A program made the translations under genes and the position numbers. A DNA stretch of 64,000 nt from Echinococcus granulosus (lineage: Eukaryota; Platyhelminthes; Cestoda; Cyclophyllidea; Taeniidae), in assembly GCF_000524195.1 (NCBI RefSeq), contig NW_020170403.1:245370-309369 (forward strand). Direction: 5' to 3'. Below are positions 58,901 to 64,000 of this stretch, one piece after another (the first letter of the stretch is position 1; the number at the start of each line of letters is the position of its first letter). A model generated the notes under the pieces. The model was not told the origin of the DNA, did no database searches, and was given only the letters and a program-made list of their open reading frames with translations.

Positions 58901-61900
58901 AGGATCACACCCAACTTAAAGTTCCTTTTCGGTTCATGGAATTTGGCTGAAACTCGAAGCCTCTTTTTAGGCATAGTTGCCGTTCGTTCCTGAAGGGGAA
59001 TATTAATTTGAGAGATTAAAACGAAATTTGATTTGCTAATTGGAATGCGTGCTTTAAGTGAATCATTTTCGATACCAACCGATCATAGGCGTAGCCGAAC
59101 CGAACATCCCAATATAAAGAATTTCAACGGTTCATTATTCAGGTAACAAAAAAAGCATTTATTTAAGTAGAGGAAGTGATCCAGGCAATGCGAGAGCTGT
59201 AACTTGTGCTTTCATGGACGTGGTCAAATTTACTACAAGCAGTTTTTCCTTCGCATAAACAAGGACATTGATAGACTCGATTATTAATAAGTGCAGATGA
59301 ACAAGGAAATTACCTCGAAAACTTTCTCAAAGGTGGAGAATTCCATCAAACGAGCCTGCCATCCGTCAGCCAGTGGATAGCCTTTATGAGGCAAAAAACG
59401 CAATGAGATGAACATCATGGAATTTGCAAAGACATGCAGCTAATATATTAACTAGAATGTGTTGGAGCGCGTAATGAAAGCACTTGCCGATGACAAGCCG
59501 AATGGCTTCGCCTCTCAATTATAAATTCTTTTGCCAGTGGGGAAACTGCAAAACTGTCTAGTGTCATACTTTGTATTTCATAGTAGCTAGGTGTACTGCG
59601 GACGTAATTTTATCTTGGAGTGGTCTTTGAGTGAAATGAAAAATTCCTGAGTGGATTGAAACTCACGATTTACCCTTGAAGAAAAGAAAATCGGTTTACA
59701 ATCAGGTTTATCAGCGCTTAATTTTCAGCTGTTCGACAAATCGAGGAAGCTTTAAGAGAAATGGGCTTTCTAGAAGGGCAAAAAACAGATATGATATAAG
59801 GTGAGTTGGCAAATGGGATTAGCTGCTGTGTGCCCATTCATTGTATCACATAAAAATAGACATGTTTTTTTATTACCCGGGGACACAAAGAAGACCGAGA
59901 AGATTTACAATGAATTCGATGAAATAAGTGCTCAGAAAGCAGTAATATTCCCACTTAAAGCATTATGATTGCTTGATACCACAGCTCCATCCAATTTTGT
60001 TGCCACTTTGGAAAGACCAAGTACTTTAACTGCTGAAAGCGATTACCAAGTGCGAAAAAACTAAAGGAATTGAAATGAGAAGCAGCAGTAACAGCAATAT
60101 CAGCGACATCCGATGACATTCATTAGCAAATGTGGCAAAACACTGCCAAGATGCCCTGTTGTGCTAGCCCCAGTACGGAGAAAAACAATTACGTTGTTTA
60201 AAAGAAAAACGGGAATGGAGGCACAAGAGGCCCAAAGAGTGGTGGTAATCCCAGCAGTTAGAGATGAACAGCAGAGTATTATGGATTGGCGATATCCATT
60301 CGCATTTCTAGAGAACGTGCACTACCGGAAATGCCGACTTGTTCTGGTCAGTGCCTAGAAAGGCTGAGATTTCTATAACTCAGGAAGTCAGGCAGAGACT
60401 AAACACCAAAAGGCGCAAATGGGAGCGGCCGATGATGCGAGCAATCGATGAAGAAAGAACATACCGCCAGCGGAGGGAGAGCCAATGTTGGGCGCAGAAC
60501 CAGGTGGAGCGCCGCCGTTGAGAGACCTGGCTCGGATGGTGAGGACCTCGCGGGCGGAGACAAAAAAGACGCGCTCCATTGCTTCGTCGTGTCCACACAC
60601 TTTTAACTCATCCGTCAAGAAGGAAACACACCTCTGCATATGTTGTTCCTTTACCTGCATGCACACACAAGAAGAGCTAATGGTCGAACAATCAGCTATG
60701 GGTGCTCCTCCCCAATTGCCGAAGGGTTGAATGACGAGTCTTTGTAGCCGAAGCAGCCAGTGTTATCAAACAGAATCAGGCCAATGAATAAAGCTGTGGC
60801 TTACTTTTATGTACAAATTCTTTTAAAAAGTAAGTGTTCTACTATCCACTTGAAATTTTTGTCTTAAATGAAGAATTGAGAAAGAATTATATTGATGATT
60901 AAACTAGTCATGGCATCCAAACTAGCAGTCTTTCGGCCCTCCAACAGGTTTATAGGGTACTTGCAGAACTGTGGTATGAAACTTCTTTAAAGTCGACATA
61001 ATTTAGGCATCAGAAACCCACAAAAAATTAATATTGTAATAAGCAGTCTTATCCAACTGTATCACAAAGCAGTTTCCAACAAACGCATACATGTTAATTT
61101 GGATGAAGGATATTAAAACAATGGTCTTAGCACCAAAAAATAGGTTCAATGGAGAAAGAAAAAACGAAATTTTTCACAGATCAAAAGTGAAAGTGGTAAG
61201 TAGCTCTTTCTGCATCTACAAAAACCTAACTTGTGCGATAATGTAGGGTATATGGAGAATAAGGATGGAAATATTCACAAAAAGGTAAGGCAGAGGGATA
61301 TAGCAACTAAATGACTTGGCCATTTTTTCATAAATATTACAAAGTTTTGCCTGTTACTAAATATTGAAAAAAACATTCAAAAAAAATTGAGGAAATTTTC
61401 CACATAAGTTCAGGAGTTTAAATCCAAAATGATCGAGAGTACGATAGAGTCACGCCTCACAGCGCCAAATTATTGCGAATTCGAGTAAGAGTGATAGCAC
61501 GATCACGACTGCGGTCCCAACGCCAAAAACGCGCCAAATCTCCACAATGACTGCAACGCATTATGCCTAAAGTAATTACTTGTAAGATTGCAAATGGGCA
61601 TTAAAAGTAATGAGATCAGCCAAGGGGATAGATAAAAAATGTGGAATTTGCGGTTATTATGCTTTTTTAATAAACAAGACGATGCCTAAGAGCCATAGTT
61701 GCATATTTAAATGCATGTGAGAGCAACTGTGCATTAGCGGTACCTGAGAACTAACACAGTGAAATGTGAATTTTGCAAGGTGCCAAACTGCGCATGAGCA
61801 CGGAGTGAGATAACCCAGAGTAGAACATCCACTCAGACTCAAAATGAAGCTGAAACAAGTCAGTCAGGTGTAGAATTGAAATGAGCCCAGCGTCTCCCTT

Positions 61901-64000
61901 TGAATGACGCAATTTTACACTAACTAGGCGACTATATGTATGGACACAGTTAGAGAGCAGTTGAAAAATGTTTGGCCCACTAGATGCGCATGAAATACCG
62001 AATCGCCGACAACGAGTAGGAAGTGAGAATTGCGAAATCTAGTGGAGCACAGAAATCAGTTAGACCTACCAAATTCCTAAGTAAAAAGTGTACGGTTTTC
62101 TAAAACAATAGAATTATCAATAATTCACATTAAGGGCTGTTTTCTCACCATAAAGATACAAAACCAGTAATCTAAACTCAATATCTATCATGAGATTATC
62201 TGCTACAATATCCTTCCCAGAGCAGTTTCTTTATGAAGCGATAAAATAACCACGAGTTTCGTCGTAAAATTGTTGATAAAGCGAGGTGGAGATTAGCTAC
62301 TAAATGCACAACAGCCTGACAAGTGACATTCTGGTGGGGGAATCTAATCTACAAAAGGTCAATCATGCAGTAAGCCTAAACTAAGTGGGGCGGATGACAA
62401 ACTGGACGGAAAATAGGTACATGTCAAACTACAAGGAAGCTAAATAAATGAGAAAAAGCATGAAGTTACTGATAGGAAAACATCTGACTGAAAGTAACTG
62501 GTAAGCTAAGGAAACAGGATAGTTTGATGGATTGGACGAATGAGTGGAAAAGAGAAAAATCGTAAAAAACGGTCTTTGCCGTTAAACAAAGTAATGAGTT
62601 TTTAAAACCGTCACAGGCATCCAGGAAAGAGGTAGAAAAGTGCAAGCAAAAGCTCCGAAACTAGGTATTCCACAAAATTTGTTCATCGAAAATGCAATTA
62701 AATTAGGACGATAGCTGCATGCTTCAACTAATTATGCTCCATTTATTTTCAATCACAATAGAACAAACATTTCGGTAGACGACAATCTTAGAAACAGAGC
62801 CGATCATCGGTTACAAGAACATACATTCATTGCTCCGACAAAAAATATGCGTATCAATAACAAATTTTGCGCATGAGATATTTAAATGAAAAAATAGAAA
62901 GAGACCCTGGGCAACGAATGACTTCACCAACAATAAGCAGGCAAAAAGAAGTACCTGATCGGCTAATTCCGCTTCACCAGCCGAGGCATCCCATCGGTTG
63001 TTGAGAATGAAGATGTTCGGCTTGGAGATTCTGCTGCTGACGCGATAGAAGAAGTCTTTTTCCTAAGTTAGAGCCAAAAACTTGCATTTAATGGGGTTCC
63101 CCAAAAAAACTATGGAGGGTAATGTAATAATCCACTCTTCATTCACCCAGATCCACAGCGCTACCGAATTCAGAATATGGTTATTTAGTATCAAGCAAGG
63201 ACAAAACCTTAGAGTAAACTTCCTCCAAAAACCGAAAATTCACCACCAATGACTTAGCTCAGTCAAATTTCATTGTGTATACAATAAAAATCGGAACAAG
63301 TGAAAATTCCGAGCTGATACTTTGAAGTAACTGCTGGGTAGAATTAAAAATTGTGGCGAAAATAATTATCGTGATTGAATACTAACATGAGTAAGGCAAA
63401 TAAGATGATTAGGGCAGAAATTTATACCCATAATGAGTACGAAAATAATTAAAAGAATGTGTAGTAAATTACGACGAACGGTTGTTGCGAGCTGCGGTGA
63501 ATGGTCACGGTCACTGTCGAGATTCCAATCCGAATGCTTAAGGAGTAGACTTCAAAACAGATGTTTTTACTATCAACTTGAAGAAAAATCTTTATTTCTT
63601 GACTATTTTGATCTGAATCGCAACAGTGAATATGCTTACACGCAGCCATGGCGAGTGGAAAAAAATAACTTCAAACCAAGCGTTCGTCTATAATTTTTAC
63701 AGAGCGATCAAATGTGACAGAATGTGATAGCAACAGCAATTGCCAGACGTTTTTAAAAACCTATCATTCATCAGTCAAATAGCTTAAAACATACTGCCTG
63801 CATTAGAGTTGACTCGGCATTAGCAACGAGGATAAAGACGTCAGCATCAAGACAGTGCCTATCGATCCATGCATCCATGTCAGGATCGACATTTACTCCA
63901 GGGCTGTCTAGTAAGACCACGTCCTCTCGCAGAAGATGACAGCTGGAGCTTGGCCAGAAGAGGTATATGAGGGAATCACTGGCCATCTTGGCCGAGCTCA
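49603..64000 (-). CDS. MFN: Mitofusin (outer mitochondrial membrane fusion GTPase), 5' part beyond the window
   Basis: Dynamin-family GTPase that tethers and fuses mitochondrial outer membranes. Exons in transcript order: 64000-63795 (partial), 63062-62955, 60654-60465, 59381-59314, 57314-57193, 55782-55442, 54723-54476, 53733-53623, 52074-51886, 49924-49782, 49675-49603. All phases agree and give 598 codons plus stop. Seen in order: GTPase G3 ([12 protein letters not shown]), [20 protein letters not shown]4 ([15 protein letters not shown]), [25 protein letters not shown], the heptad-repeat-1 stretch [15 protein letters not shown] with [35 protein letters not shown], two adjacent membrane spans ([34 protein letters not shown], split here), then [19 protein letters not shown] and the heptad-repeat-2 C-terminus ending SSAWN. 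The G1 P-loop and N-terminus lie beyond base 64000. Confidence 0.96.
50470..51180 (+). repeat. Interspersed repeat A, copy 2 (3' of mitofusin exon 10)
   Basis: Counterpart of 34050-34760, here in the mitofusin intron between 51886 and 49924. It lies in the same plus-strand orientation with similar length and many single-base differences and small indels. A hairpin with GTGG...CCAC and a TTCGACT loop lies just upstream (about 50330-50355). It resembles the T arm of a tRNA, which could point to a tRNA-derived SINE head, but no A box or acceptor stem was found. Confidence 0.6.
51886..53733 (-). other. MFN: Mitofusin transmembrane hairpin and start of HR2
   Basis: Exon 53733-53623 ends [15 protein letters not shown] and joins at phase 0 to exon 52074-51886, which starts [20 protein letters not shown]. 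The fusion matches human [39 protein letters not shown] in length and order. It gives two hydrophobic spans with a short turn and places HR1 and HR2 on opposite ends. A GTACGT donor (53622) fixes the join, because the next possible GT would lengthen the turn. Confidence 0.85.
54330..54354 (+). repeat. Poly(A) tract in mitofusin intron
   Basis: A run of fourteen adenines followed by TAAATGCAG lies in the intron between the mitofusin exons at 54476 and 53733. It could be a simple repeat or the tail of a retroposed sequence. No recognisable body of such an element was seen immediately 5' of it. Confidence 0.5.

Noticed and set aside
60113..60730. Plus-strand open frames near 60.1-60.7 kb
   Set aside because: They are shadows antisense to the mitofusin exon 60654-60465, which matches the family on the minus strand.
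1..64000. CRISPR arrays, operons, rRNA genes or bacterial-type promoters
   Set aside because: The window is eukaryotic. No regularly spaced direct repeats, co-directional uninterrupted gene runs or rRNA-like conserved blocks were seen.

Overview
The window is eukaryotic nuclear DNA with intron-rich genes, AT-rich spacers and degenerate interspersed repeats. Very short 5' introns (32-41 nt) followed by much longer 3' introns, together with divergent but recognisable animal proteins, suggest a flatworm (Platyhelminthes), perhaps a tapeworm. That assignment is inference from gene structure and divergence, not from a search.

Four protein genes can be rebuilt exon by exon with consistent splice phases. 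(1) Plus strand 1026-25256: GTF3C1, the largest TFIIIC subunit, 33 exons, 2128 codons plus stop, close to the human length. (2) Minus strand 40152 down to about 33079: a p53-family transcription factor with a very short N-terminus, a DNA-binding domain carrying an insert, and a tetramerization helix. Its last exon is uncertain. (3) Plus strand 41474-44728: WDR4, the WD40 subunit of the tRNA m7G46 methyltransferase, 9 exons, 397 codons plus stop. (4) Minus strand 64000 down to 49603: mitofusin, lacking its N-terminus because the gene runs off the right edge.

Layout: GTF3C1 and p53 converge tail to tail across 25.3-33.1 kb. p53 and WDR4 are divergent, with 1.3 kb between their start codons. WDR4 and mitofusin converge across 44.7-49.6 kb. 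The spacers hold decayed material: a mariner-type transposase fragment near 45.4 kb, a frameshifted WD40 (CFAP44-like) relic near 48.4 kb, a two-copy repeat at 34.05 and 50.5 kb, and a three-copy repeat at 20.5, 31.0 and 37.6 kb.

The genes are not an operon or a dedicated system. They share housekeeping roles: RNA polymerase III transcription of tRNA genes (GTF3C1), tRNA modification (WDR4), stress response (p53) and mitochondrial fusion. The most unusual item is the p53 homologue. It has His at the position of human Arg273, an insert in the DNA-binding domain, an acidic N-terminus of about 33 residues, and a phase-compatible intronic alternative exon carrying a Cys-Ala-Cys-Pro motif.
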